This document shows positions 13,074 to 28,100 of a DNA stretch of 64,000 nt, piece by piece; positions within the stretch are counted from its first letter, which is position 1, and each line of letters begins with the position of its first letter. The translations under genes and the position numbers were made by a program. Source of the DNA: Nematostella vectensis (lineage: Eukaryota > Cnidaria > Anthozoa > Actiniaria > Edwardsiidae); the NCBI RefSeq assembly GCF_932526225.1, contig NC_064043.1, forward strand, positions 930,001-994,000. Direction: 5' to 3'. Below the pieces are notes generated by a model. It worked only from the letters and a program-made list of their open reading frames with translations. It was not told the DNA's origin and did not search any database.

Positions 13074-13177
13074 TTACATTCGGAAAAAAAATTATCGATT
13101 GTAACCTTTTGGAGGTTACACTCGTAAAACAAATTCCCGAATGTAACCCTGAAGCTTTTCCCGAATGTAACCTCCAG
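13074..13177. repeat. Four CGAATGTAAC words in inverted pairs (representative monomer)
   Basis: TTACATTCGG (13074-13083) and GGAGGTTACACTCG (13111-13124) face CCGAATGTAA (13137-13146) and CGAATGTAACCTCC (13162-13175). The second and fourth can pair at 13 of 14 positions, extended by a flanking T-A. The first pairs perfectly over 10 bases with either the third or fourth. The set lies just upstream of GATGGTGACTTTGC in each monomer and allows alternative cruciform or RNA hairpin folds. Confidence 0.7.
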
Positions 13178-16100
13178 TCCGATGGTGACTTTGCTTGGGA
13201 TAGTTTACGATACCAATAGTATTAAAAGTAATTTTCATTACAATTCCCTTCAGCAATGCCACGTTAGTCTTTCGTTGCGGGCACTTGACTATTAACGCAG
13301 CGACCCGGGTTCGATTCCCGCTGATAGCCTATTTTTTTTACTTTATTTTTTTTTTTTAAATATCGATACTTAATTATACTGTTCTTGGTGTGTCATGACA
13401 TATAAAGAAGGTATAGGGACATTTTTATGTACTCTCAGCATCTTTGATGTGCTCATGCTTTGTTCAGGATCCTGTACATAATTTATGCACACAAGAACTA
13501 ACTAGATTCCTTGGATAACTTGATTAAGTAGATTCTAACATAGAGCATAGCGCTCGATAGATTGATATACCTTTTTTTCCGAGTATACTGTTTTATTTTT
13601 CCTAATGTTACTTTTTGGAATTTACATTCGGAAAAAAAATTATCGATTGTAACCTTTTGGAGGTTACACTCGTAAAACAAATTCCCGAATGTAACCCTGA
13701 AGCTTTTCCCGAATGTAACCTCCAGTCCGATTGTGACTTTGCTTGGGATAGTTTACGATACCAATAGTATTAAAAGTAATTTTCATTACAATTCCCTTCA
13801 GCAATGCCACGTTAGTCTTTCGTTGCGGGCACTTGACTATTAACGCAGCGACCCGGGTTCGATTCCCGCTGATAGCCTATTTTTTTTACTTTATTTTTTT
13901 TTTTAAATATTGATACTTAATTATACTGTTCTTGGTGTGTCATGACATATAAAGAAGGTATAGGGACATTTTTATGTACTCTCAGCATCTTTGATGTGCT
14001 CATGCTTTGTTCAGGATCCTGTACATATTTTATGCACACAAGAACTAACTAGATTCCTTGGATAACTTGATTAAGTAGATTCTAACATAGAGCATAGCGC
14101 TCGATAGATTGATATACCTTTTTTTCCGAGTATACTGTTTTATTTTTCCTAATGTTACTTTTTGGAATTTACATTCGGAAAAAAAATTATCGATTGTAAC
14201 CTTTTGGAGGTTACACTCGTAAAACAAATTCCCGAATGTAACCCTGAAGCTTTTCCCGAATGTAACCTCCAGTAAGATGGTGACTTTGCTTGGGATAGTT
14301 TACGATACCAATAGTATTAAAAGTAATTTTCATTACAATTCCCTTCAGCAATGCCACGTTAGTCTTTCGTTGCGGGCACTTGACTACTAACTCAGCGACC
14401 CGGGTTCGGTTCCCGCTGATAGCCTTTTTTTTCTTTATTTTTTTTTAAAATATCGATACTTAATTATACTGTTCTTGGTGTGTCATGACATAAAGAGAAG
14501 GTATAGGGACATTTTTATGTACTCTCAGCATCTTTGATGTGCTCATGCTTTGTTCAAGATCCTGTACATATTTTATGCACACAAGAACTAACTAGATTCC
14601 TTGGATAACTTGATTAAGTAGATTCTAACATAGAGCATTGCGCTCGATAGATTGATATACCTTTTTTTCCAAGTATACTGTTCTATTTTTCCTAATGTTA
14701 CTTTTTGGAATTTACATTCGGAAAAAAAATTATCGATTGTAACCTTTTGGAGGTTACACTCGTAAAACAAATTCCCGAATGTAACCCTGAAGCTTTTCCC
14801 GAATGTAACCTCCAGTCCGATGGTGACTTTGCTTGGGATAGTTTACGATACCAATAGTATTAAAAGTAATTATCATTACAATTCCCTTCAGCAATGCCAC
14901 GTTAGTCTTTCGTTGCGGGCACTTGACTACTAACGCAGCGACCTGGGTTCGATTCCCGCTGAGAGCCTATTTTTTTTTCTTTATTTTTTTTTTAAATATC
15001 GATACTTAATTATACTGTTCTTGGTGTGTCATGACATAAAGAGAAGGTATAGGGACATTTTCATGTACTCTCAGCATCTTTGATGTGCTCATGCTTTGTT
15101 CAAGATCCTGTACATATTTTATGCACACAAGAACTAACTAGATTCCTTGGATAACTTGATTAAGTAGATTCTAACATAGAGCATAGCGCTCGATAGATTG
15201 ATATACCTTTTTTTCCGAGTATACTGTTCTATTTTTCCTAATGTTACTTTTTGGAATTTACATTCGTAAAAAAAAATTATCGATTTTAACCTTTTGGAGG
15301 TTACACTCGTAAAACAAATTCCCGAATGTAACCCTGAAACTTTTCCCGAATGTAATCTCCAGTCCAATGGTGACTTTGCTTGGGATAGTTTACGATACCA
15401 ATAGTATTAAAAGTAATTTTCATTACAATCCCCTTCAGCAATTCCACGTTAGTCTTTCGTTGCGGGCACTTGACTACTAACGCAGCGACCCGGGTTCGAT
15501 TCCCGCTGATAGCCTTTTTTTTTCTTTATTTTTTTTTTTTGAATATCGATACTTAATTATACTGTTCTTGGTGTGTCATGACATAAAGAGAAGGTATAGG
15601 GACATTTTTATGTACTCTCAGCATCTTTGATGTGCTCATGCTTTGTTCAAGATCCTGTACATATTTTATGCACACAAGAACTAACTAGATTCCTTGGATA
15701 ACTTGATTAAGTAGATTCTAACATAGAGCATTGCGCTCGATAGATTGATATACCTTTTTTTCCGAGTATACTGTTCTATTTTTCCTAATGTTACTTTTTG
15801 GAATTTACATTCGGAAAAAAAATTATCGATTGTAACCTTTTGGAGGTTACACTCGTAAAACAAATTCCCGAATGTAACCCTGAAGCTTTTCCCGAATGTA
15901 ACCTCCAGTCCGATGGTGACTTTGCTTGGGATAGTTTACGATACAAATAGTATTAAAAGTAATTTTCATTACAATTCCCTTCAGCAATGCCACGTTAGTC
16001 TTTCGTTGCGGGCACTTGACTACTAACGCAGCGACCTGGGTTCGATTCCCGCTGAGAGCCTATTTTTTTTTCTTTATTTTTTTTTTAAATATCGATACTT

Positions 16101-19100
16101 AATTATACTGTTCTTGGTGTGTCATGACATAAAGAGAAGGTATAGGGACATTTTTATGTACTCTTAGCATCTTTGATGTGCTCATGCTTTGTTCAAGATC
16201 CTGTACATATTTTATGCACACAAGAACTAACTAGATTCCTTGGATAACTTGATTAAGTAGATTCTAACATAGAGCATAGCGCTCGATAGATTGATATACC
16301 TTTTTTTCCGAGTATACTGTTTTATTTTTCCTAATGTTACTTTTTGGAATTTACATTCGGAAAAAAAATTATCGATTGTAACCTTTTGGAGGTTACACTC
16401 GTAAAACAAATTCCCGAATGTAACCCTGAAGCTTTTCCCGAATGTAACCTCCAGTCAGATGGTGACTTTGCTTGGGATAGTTTACGATACCAATAGTATT
16501 AAAAGTAATTTTCATTACAATTCCCTTCAGCAATGCCACGTTAGTCTTTCGTTGCTGGCACTTGACTATTAACGCAGCGACCCGGGTTCGATTCCCGCTG
16601 ATAGCCTTTTTTCTTTCCTTTATTTTTTTTTTTTAAATATCGATACTTAATTATACTGTTCTTGGTGTGTCATGACATATAAAGAAGGTATAGGGACATT
16701 TTTATGTACTCTCAGAATCTTTGATGTGCTCATGCTTTGTTCAGGATCCTGTACATATTTTATGCACACAAGAACTAACTAGATTCCTTGGATAACTTCA
16801 TTAAGTAGATTCTAACATAGAGCATAGCGCTCGATAGATTGATATACCTTTTTTTCCGAGTATACTGTTTTATTTTTACTAATGTTACATTTTGGAATTT
16901 ACATTCGGAAAAAAATTATCGATTGTAACCTTTTGGAGGTTACACTCGTAAAACAAATTCCCGAATGTAACCCTGAAGCTTTTCCCGAATGTAACCTCCA
17001 GTCCGATGGTGACTTTGCTTGGGATAGTTTACGATACCAATAGTATTAAAATTAATTTTCATTACAATTCCCTTCAGCAATGCCACGTTAGTCTTTCGTT
17101 GCGGGCACTTGACTCCTAACGCAGCGACCCGGGTTCGATTCCCGCTGATAGCCTTTTTTTTTCTTTATTTTTTTTTTAAATATCGATACTTAATTATACT
17201 GTTCTTGGTGTGTCATGACATAAAAAGAAGGTATATGGTCACTTGTATGTACTCTCAGCATCTTTGATGTGCTCATGCTTTGTTCAGGATCCTGTACATA
17301 TTTTATGCACACAAGAACTAACTAGATTCCTTGGATAACTTGATTAAGTAGATTCTAACATAGAGCATAGCGCTCGATAGATTGATATACCTTTTTTTCC
17401 GAGTATACTGTTTTATTTTTCCTAATGTTACTTTTTGGAATTTACATTCGAAAAAAAAAATTATCGATTGTAACCTTTTGGAGGTTACACTCGTAAAACA
17501 AATTCCCGAATGTAACCCTGAAGCTTTTCCCGAATGTAACCTCCAGTCCGATGGTGACTTTGCTTGGGATAGTTTACGATACCAATAGTATTAAAAGTAA
17601 TTTTCATTACAATTCCCTTCAGCAATGCCACGTTAGTCTTTCGTTGCGGGCACTTGACTCCTAACGCAGCGACCCGGGTTCGATTCCCGCTGATAGCCTT
17701 TTTTTTTTTCTTTATTTTTTTTAAAATTATCGATACTTAATTATACTGTTCTTGGTGTGTCATGACATAAAAAGAAGGTATATGGTCATTTTTATGTACT
17801 CTCAGCATCTTTGATGTGCTCATGCTTTGTTCAGGATCCTGTACATATTTTATGCACACAAGAACTAACTAGATTCCTTGGATAACTTGATTAAGTAGAT
17901 TCTAACATAGAGCATAGCGCTCGATAGATTGATATACCTTTTTTTCCGAGTATACTGTTCTATTTTTCCTAATGTTACTTTTTGGAATTTACATTCGTAA
18001 AAAAAAATTATCGATTTTAACCTTTTGGAGGTTACACTCGTAAAACAAATTCCCGAATGTAACCCTGAAACTTTTCCCGAATGTAATCTCCAGTCCAATG
18101 GTGACTTTGCTTGGGATAGTTTACGATACCAATAGTATTAAAAGTAATTTTCATTACAATCCCCTTCAGCAATTCCACGTTAGTCTTTCGTTGCGGGCAC
18201 TTGACTACTAACGCAGCGACCCGGGTTCGATTCCCGCTGATAGCCTTTTTTTTTCTTTATTTTTTTTTTTTAAATATCGATACTTAATTATACTGTTCTT
18301 GGTGTGTCATGACATAAAAAGAAGGTATATGGTCATTTTTATGTACTCTCAGCTTCTTTGATGTGCTCATGCTTTGTTCAGGATCCTGTACATATTTTAT
18401 GCACACAAGAACTAACTAGATTCCTTGGATAACTTGATTAAGTAGATTCTAACATAGAGCATAGCGCTCGATAGATTGATATACCTTTTTTTCCGAGTAT
18501 ACTGTTCTATTTTTCCTAATGTTACTTTTTGGAATTTACATTCGAAAAAAAAAAATTATCGATTGTAACCTTTTGGAGGTTCCACTCGTAAAAAAAATTC
18601 CCGAATGTAACCCTGAAGCTTTTCCCGAATGTAACCTCCACTCCGATGGTGACTTTGCTTGGGATAGTTTACGATACCAATAGTATTAAAAGTAATTTTC
18701 ATTACAATTCCCTTCAGCAATGCCACGTTATTCTTTCGTTGCGGGCACTTGACTACTAACGCAGCTACCCGGGTTCGATTCCCGCTGATAGCCTATTATT
18801 TTTTCTTTATTTTTTTTTTAAATATCGATACTTAATTATACTGTTCTTGGTGTGTCATGACATAAAAAGAAGGTATAGGGACATTTTTATGTACTCTCAG
18901 CATCTTTGATGTGCTCATGCTTTGTTCAGGATCCTGTACATATTTTATGCACACAAGAACTAACTAGATTCCTTGGATAACTTGATTAAGTAGATTCTAA
19001 CATAGAGCATAGCGCTCGATAGATTGATATACCTTTTTTTCCAAGTATACTGTTTTATTTTTCCTAATGTTACTTTTTGGAATTTACATTCGAAAAAAAA

Positions 19101-22100
19101 AATTATCGATTGTAACTTTTTGGAGGTTACACTCGTAAAACAAATTCCCGAATGTAACCCTGAAGCTTTTCCCGAATGTAACCTCCAGTCCGATGGTGAC
19201 TTTGCTTGGGATAGTTTACGATACCAATAGTATTAAAAGTAATTTTCATTACAATTCCCTTCAGCAATGCCACGTTAGTCTTTCGTTGCGGGCACTTGAC
19301 TCCTAACGCAGCGACCCGGGTTCGATTCTCGCTGATAGCCTTTTTTTTTCTTTATTTTTTTTAAAAATATCGATACTTAATTATACTGTTCTTGGTGTGT
19401 CATGACATAAAAAGAAGGTATATGGTCATTTTTATGTACTCTCAGCATCTTTGATGTGCTCATGCTTTGTTCAGGATCCTGTACATATTTTATGCACACA
19501 AGAACTAACTAGATTCCTTGGATAACTTGATTAAGTAGATTCTAACATAGAGCATAGCGCTCGATAGATTGATATACCTTTTTTTCCGAGTATACTGTTT
19601 TATTTTTCCTAATGTTACTTTTTGGAATTTACATTCGGAAAAAAAATTATCAATTGTAACCTTTTGGAGGTTACACTCGTAAAACAAATTCCCGAATGTA
19701 ACCCTGAAGCTTTTCCCGAATGTAACCTCCAGTCCGATGGTGACTTTGCTTGGGATAGTTTACGATACCAATAGTATTAAAAGTAATTTTCATTACAATT
19801 CCCTTCAGCAATGCCACGTTAGTCTTTCGTTGCGGGCACTTGACTATTAACGCAGCGACCCGGGTTCGATTCCCGCTGATAGCCTATTTTTTTTACTTTA
19901 TTTTTTTTTTTAATATCGATACTTAATTATACTGTTCTTGGTGTGTCATGACATAAAAAGAAGGTATAGGGACATTTTTATGTACTCTCAGCATCCTTGA
20001 TGTGCTCATGCTTTGTTCAGGATCCTTTACATATTTTATGCACACAAGAACTAACTAGTTTCCTTGGATAACTTGATTAAGTAGATTCTAACATAGAGCA
20101 TAGCGCTCGATAGATTGATATACCTTTTTTTCCGAGTATACTGTTTTATTTTTCCTAATGTTACTTTTTGGAATTTACATTCGGAAAAAAAATTATCGAT
20201 TGTAACCTTTTGGAGGTTACACTCGTAAAAAAAATTCCCGAATGTAACCCTGAAGCTTTTCCCGAATGTAACCTCCAATCCGATGGTGACTTTGCTTGGG
20301 ATAGTTTACGATACCAATAGTATTAAAAGTAATTTTCATTACAATTCCCTTCAGCAATGCCACGTTAGTCTTTCGTTGCGGGCACTTGACTACTAACGCA
20401 GCTACCCGGGTTCGATTCCCGCTGATAGCCTTTTTTTTTTTCTTTATTTTTTTTTTAAATATTGATACTTAATTATACTGTTCTTGGTGTGTCATGACAT
20501 AAAAAGAAGGTATAGAGACATTTTTATGTACTCTCAGCATCTTTGATGTGCTCATGCTTTGTTCAGGATCCTGTACATATTTTATGCACACAAGAACTAA
20601 CTAGATTCCTTGGATAACTTGATTAAGTAGATTCTAACATAGAGCATAGCGCTCGATAGATTGATATACCTTTTTTTCCAAGTATACTGTTTTATTTTTC
20701 CTAATGTTACTTTTTGGAATTTACATTCGAAAAAAAAAATTATCGATTGTAACCTTTTGGAGGTTACACTCGTAAAACAAATTCCCGAATGTAACCCTGA
20801 AGCTTTTCCCGAATGTAACCTCCAGTCCGATGGTGTCTTTGCTTGGGATAGTTTACGATACCAATAGTATTAAAAGTAATTTTCATTACAATTCCCTTCA
20901 GCAATGCCACGTTAGTCTTTCGTTGCGGGCACTTGACTCCTAACGCAGCGACCCGGGTTCGATTCCCGCTGATAGCCTTTTTTTTTCTTTATTTTTTTTA
21001 AAAATATCGATACTTAATTATACTGTTCTTGGTGTGTCATGACATAAAAAGAAGGTATATGGTCATTTTTATGTACTCTCAGCATCTTTGATGTGCTCAT
21101 GCTTTGTTCAGGATCCTGTACATATTTTATGCACACAAGAACTAACTAGATTCCTTGGATAACTTGATTAAGTAGATTCTAACATAGAGCATAGCGCTCG
21201 ATAGATTGATATACCTTTTTTTCCGAGTATACTGTTTTATTTTTCCTAATGTTACTTTTTGGAATTTACATTCGGAAAAAAAATTATCGATTGTAACCTT
21301 TTGGAGGTTACACTCGTAAAACAAATTCCCGAATGTAACCCTGAAGCTTTTCCCGAATGTAACCTCCAGTCCGATGGTGACTTTGCTTGGGATAGTTTAC
21401 GATACCAATAGTATTAAAGGTAATTTTCATTACAATTCCCTTCAGCAATGCCACGTTAGTCTTTCGTTGCGGGCACTTGACTATTAACGCAGCAACCCGG
21501 GTTCGATTCCCGCTGATAGCCTATTTTTTTTACTTTATTTTTTTTTTTAATATCTATACTTAATTATACTGTTCTTGGTGTGTCATGACATAAAAAGAAG
21601 GTATAGGGACATTTTTATGTACTCTCAGCATCTTTGATGTGCTCATGCTTTGTTCAGGATCCTGTACATATTTTATGCACACAAGAACTAACTAGTTTCC
21701 TTGGATAACTTGATTAAGTAGATTCTAACATAGAGCATAGCGCTCGATAGATTGATATACCTTTTTTTCCGAGTATACTGTTTTATTTTTCCTAATGTTA
21801 CTTTTTGGAATTTACATTCGGAAAAAAAATTATCGATTGTAACCTTTTGGAGGTTACACTCGTAAAACAAATTCCCGAATGTAACCCTGAAGCTTTTCCC
21901 GAATGTAACCTCCAGTAAGATGGTGACTTTGCTTGGGATAGTTTACGATACCAATAGTATTAAAAGTAATTTTCATTACAATTCCCTTCAGCAATGCCAC
22001 GTTAGTCTTTCGTTGCGGGCACTTGACTACTAACTCAGCGACCCGGGTTCGGTTCCCGCTGATAGCCTTTTTTTTCTTTATTTTTTTTTTAAATATCGAT

Positions 22101-25100
22101 ACTTAATTATACTGTTCTTGGTGTGTCATGACATAAAGAGAAGGTATAGGGACATTTTTATGTACTCTCAGCATCTTTGATGTGCTCATGCTTTGTTCAA
22201 GATCCTGTACATATTTTATGCACACAAGAACTAACTAGATTCCTTGGATAACTTGATTAAGTAGATTCTAACATAGAGCATAGCGCTCGATAGATTGATA
22301 TACCTTTTTTTCCGAGTATACTGTTTTATTTTTCCTAATGTTACTTTTTGGAATTTACATTCGGAAAAAAAATTATCGATTGTAAACTTTTGGAGGTTAC
22401 ACTCGTAAAACAAATTCCCGAATGTAACCCTGAAGCTTTTCCCGAATGTAACCTCCAGTCCGATGGTGACTTTGCTTGGGATAGTTTACGATACCAATAG
22501 TATTAAAAGTAATTTTCATTGCAATTCCCTTCAGCAATGCCACGTTAGTCTTTCGTTGCGGGCACTTGACTATTAACGCAGCGACCCGGGTTCGATTCCC
22601 GCTGATAGCCTATTTTTTTTACTTTATTTTTTTTTTTAAATATTCATACTTAATTATACTGTTCTTGGTGTGTCATGACATAAAAAGAAGGTATAGGGAC
22701 ATTTTTATGTACTCTCAGCATCTTTGATGTGCTCATGCTTTGTTCAGGATCCTGTACATATTTTATGCACACAAGAACTAACTAGATTCCTTGGATAACT
22801 TGATTAAGTAGATTCTAACATAGAGCATAGCGCTCGATAGATTGATATACCTTTTTTTCCGAGTATACTGTTCTATTTTTCCTAATGTTACTTTTTGGAA
22901 TTTACATTCGAAAAAAAAAAAAAATTATCGATTGTAACCTTTTGGAGGTTACACTCGTAAAAAAAATTCCCGAATGTAACCCTGAAGTTTTTCCCGAATG
23001 TAACCTCCAGTCCGATGGTGACTTTGCTTGGGATAGTTTACGATACCAATAGTATTAAAAGTAATTTTCATTACAATTCCCTTCAGCAATGCCACGTTAT
23101 TCTTTTGTTGCGGGCACTTGACTACTAACGCAGCTACCCGGGGTCGATTCCCGCTGATAGCCTATTTTTTTTTCTTTATTTTTTTTTTAAATATCGATAC
23201 TTAATTATACTGTTCTTGGTGTGTCATGACATAAAAAGAAGGTATAGGGACATTTTTATGTACTCTCAGCATCTTTGATGTGCTCATGCTTTGTTCAGGA
23301 TCCTTTACATATTTTATGCACACAAGAACTAACTAGATTCCTTGGATAACTTGATTAAGTAGATTCTAACATAGAGCATAGCGCTCGATAGATTGATATA
23401 CCTTTTTTTCCGAGTATACTGTTTTATTTTTCCTAATGTTACTTTTTGGAATTTACATTCGGAAAAAAAATTATCGATTGTAACCTTTTGGAGGTTACAC
23501 TCGTAAAACAAATTCCCGAATGTAACCCTGAAGCTTTTCCCGAATGTAACCTCCAGTAAGATGGTGACTTTGCTTGGGATAGTTTACGATACCAATAGTA
23601 TTAAAAGTAATTTTCATTACAATTCCCTTCAGCAATGCCACGTTAGTCTTTCGTTGCGGGCACTTGACTACTAACTCAGCGACCCGGGTTCGGTTCCCGC
23701 TGATAGCCTTTTTTTTCTTTATTTTTTTTTTTAAATATCGATACTTAATTATATTGTTCTTGGTGTGTCATGACATAAAGAGAAGGTATAGGGACATTTT
23801 TATGTACTCTCAGCATCTTTGATGTGCTCATGCTTTGTTCAAGATCCTGTACATATTTTATGCACACAAGAACTAACTAGATTCCTTGGATAACTTGATT
23901 AAGTAGATTCTAACATAGAGCATAGCGCTCGATAGATTGATATACCTTTTTTTCCGAGTATACTGTTTTATTTTTCCTAATGTTACTTTTTGGAATTTAC
24001 ATTCGGAAAAAAATTATCGATTGTAACCTTTTGGAGGTTACACTCGTAAAACAAATTCCCGAATGTAACCCTGAAGCTTTTCCCGAATGTAACCTCCAGT
24101 CCGATGGTGACTTTGCTTGGGATAGTTTACGATACCATAGTATTAAAATTAATTTTCATTACAATTCCCTTCAGCAATGCCACGTTAGTCAATCGTTGCG
24201 GGCACTTGACTCCTAACGCAGCGACCCGGGTTCGATTCCCGCTGATAGCCTTTTTTTTCTTTATTTTTTTTTAAAAATATCGATACTTAATTATACTGTT
24301 CTTGGTGTGTCATGACATAAAAAGAAGGTATATGTTCACTTTTATGTACTCTCAGCATCTTTGATGTGCTCATGCTTTGTTCAGGATCCTGTACATATTT
24401 TATGCACACAAGAACTAACTAGATTCCTTGGATAACTTGATTAAGTAGATTCTAACATAGAGCATAGCGCTCGATAGATTGATATACCTTTTTTTCCGAG
24501 TATACTGTTCTATTTTTCCTAATGTTACTTTTTGGAATTTACATTCGGAAAAAAAATTATCGATTGTAACCTTTTGGAGGTTACACTCGTAAAACAAATT
24601 CCCGAATGTAACCCTGAAACTTTTCCCGAATGTAACCTCCAGTCCAATGGTGACTTTGCTTGGGATAGTTTATGATACCAATAGTATTAAAAGTAATTTT
24701 CATTACAATTCCCTTCAGCAATGCCACGTTATTCTTTCGTTGCGGGCACTTGACTACTAACGCAGCTACCCGGGTTCGATTCCCGCTGATAGCCTATTTT
24801 TTTTTTTTTTATTTTTTTTTTAAATATCGATACTTAATTATACTGTTCTTGGTGTGTCATGACATAAAAAGAAGGTATAGGGACATTTTTATGTACTCTC
24901 AGCATCTTTGATGTGCTCATGCTTTGTTCAGGATCCTGTACATATTTTATGCACACAAGAACTAACTAGATTCCTTGGATAACTTGATTAAGTAGATTCT
25001 AACATAGAGCATAGCGCTCGATAGATTGATATACATTTTTTTCCGAGTATACTGTTTTATTTTTCCTAATGTTACTTTTTGGAATTTACATTCGAAAAAA

Positions 25101-28100
25101 AAAATTATCGATTGTAACCTTTTGGAGGTTACACTCGTAAAACAAATTCCCGAATGTAACCCTGAAGCTTTTCCCGAATGTAACCTCCAGTCCGATGGTG
25201 ACTTTGCGTGGGATAGTTTACGATACCAATAGTATTAAAAGTAATTTTCATTACAATTCCCTTCAGCAATGCCACGTTAGTCTTTCGTTGCGGGCACTTG
25301 ACTCCTAACGCAGCGACCCGGGTTCGATTCCCGCTGATAGCCTTTTTTTTTTCTTTATTTTTTTTAAAAATATCGATACTTAATTATACTGTTCTTGGTG
25401 TGTCATGACATAAAAAGAAGGTATATGGTCATTTTTATGTACTCTCAGCATCTTTGATGTGCTCATGCTTTGTTCAGGATCCTGTACATATTTTATGCAC
25501 ACAAGAACTAACTAGATTCCTTGGATAACTTGATTAAGTAGATTCTAACAAAGAGCATAGCGCTCGATAGATTGATATACCTTTTTTTCCGAGTATACTG
25601 TTCTATTTTTCCTAATGTTACTTTTTGGAATTTACATTCGTAAAAAAAAATTATCGATTTTAACCTTTTGGAGGTTACACTCGTAAAACAAATTCCCGAA
25701 TGTAACCCTGAAACTTTTCCCGAATGTAATCTCCAGTCCAATGGTGACTTTGCTTGGGATAGTTTACGATACCAATAGTATTAAAAGTAATTTTCATTAC
25801 AATCCCCTTCAGCAATGCCACGTTAGTCTTTCGTTGCGGGCACTTGACTACTAACGCAGCGACCCGGGTTCGATTCCCGCTGATAGCCTTTTTTTTTTCT
25901 TTATTTTTTTTTTTAAATATCGATACTTAATTATACTGTTCTTGGTGTGTCATGACATAAAAAGAAGGTATATGGTCATTTTTATGTACTCTCAGCTTCT
26001 TTGATGTGCTCATGCTTTGTTCAGGATCCTGTACATATTTTTTGCACACAAGAACTAACTAGATTCCTTGGATAACTTGATTAAGTAGATTCTAACATAG
26101 AGCATAGCGCTCGATAGATTGATATACCTTTTTTTCCGAGTATAATGTTCTATTTTTCCTAATGTTACTTTTTGGAATTTACATTCGAAAAAAAAAAAAA
26201 ATTACCGATTGTAACCTTTTGGAGGTTACACTCGTAAAAAAAATTCCCGAATGTAACCCTGAAGCTTTTCCCGAATGTAACCTCCAGTCCGATGGTGACT
26301 TTGCTTGGGATAGTTTACGATACCAATAGTATTAAAAGTAATTTTCATTACAATTCCCTTCAGCAATGCCACGTTATTCTTTCGTTGCGGGCACTTGACT
26401 ACTAACGCAGCTACCCGGGTTCGATTCCCGCTGATAGCCTATTTTTTTTTCTTTATTTTTTTTTTAAATATCGATACTTAATTATACTGTTCTTGGTGTG
26501 TCATGACATAAAAAGAAGGTATAGGGACATTTTTATGTACTCTCAGCATCTTTGATGTGCTCATGCTTTGTTCAGGATCCTTTACATATTTTATGCACAC
26601 AAGAACTAACTAGATTCCTTGGATAACTTGATTAAGTAGATTCTAACATAGAGCATAGCGCTCGATAGATTGATATACCTTTTTTTCCGAGTATACTGTT
26701 TTATTTTTCCTAATGTTACTTTTTGGAATTTACATTCGGAAAAAAAATTATCGATTGTAACCTTTTGGAGGTTACACTCGTAAAACAAATTCCCGAATGT
26801 AACCCTGAAGCTTTTCTCGAATGTAACCTCCAGTCCGATGGTGACTTTGCTTGGGATAGTTTACGATACCAATAGTATTAAAAGTAATTTTCATTACAAT
26901 TCCCTTCAGCAATGCCACGTTAGTCTTTCGTTGCGGGCACTTGACTATTAACGCAGCGACCCGGGTTCGATTCCCGCTGATAGCCTATTTTTTTTACTTT
27001 ATTTTTTTTTTTTAATATCGATACTTAATTATACTGTTCTTGGTGTGTCATGACATAAAAAGAAGGTATAGGGACATTTTTATGTACTCTCAGCATCTTT
27101 GATGTGCTCATGCTTTGTTCAGGATCCTTTACATGATTTATGCACACAAGAACTAACTAGTTTCCTTGGATAACTTGATTAAGTAGATTCTAACATAGAG
27201 CATAGCGCTCGATAGATTGATATACCTTTTTTTCCGAGTATACTGTTTTATTTTTCCTAATGTTACTTTTTGGAATTTACATTCGGAAAAAAAATTATCG
27301 ATTGTAACCTTTTGGAGGTTACACTCGTAAAACAAATTCCCGAATGTAACCCTGAAGCTTTTCCCGAATGTAACCTCCAGTAAGATGGTGACTTTGCTTG
27401 GGATAGTTTACGATACCAATAGTATTAAAAGTAATTTTCATTACAATTCCCTTCAGCAATGCCACGTTAGTCTTTCGTTGCGGGCACTTGACTACTAACT
27501 CAGCGACCCGGGTTCGGTTCCCGCTGATAGATTTTTTTTTCTTTATTTTTTTTTTAAATATCGATACTTAATTATACTGTTCTTGGTGTGTCATGACATA
27601 AAGAGAAGGTATAGGGACATTTTTATGTACTCTCAGCATCTTTGATGTGCTCATGCTTTGTTCAAGATCCTGTACATATTTTATGCACACAAGAACTAAC
27701 TAGATTCCTTGGATAACTTGATTAAGTAGATTCTAACATAGAGCATAGCGCTCGATAGATTGATATACCTTTTTTTCCGAGTATACTGTTTTATTTTTCC
27801 TAATGTTACTTTTTGGAATTTACATTCGGAAAAAAAATTATCGATTGTAACCTTTTGGAGGTTACACTCGTAAAACAAATTCCCGAATGTAACCCTGAAG
27901 CTTTTCCCGAATGTAACCTTTAGTCCGATGGTGACTTTGCTTGGGATAGTTTACGATACCAATAGTATTAAAAGTAATTTTCATTGCAATTCCCTTCAGC
28001 AATGCCACGTTAGTCTTTCGTTGCGGGCACTTGACTATTAACGCAGCGACCCGGGTTCGATTCCCGCTGATAGCCTATTTTTTTTACTTTATTTTTTTTT

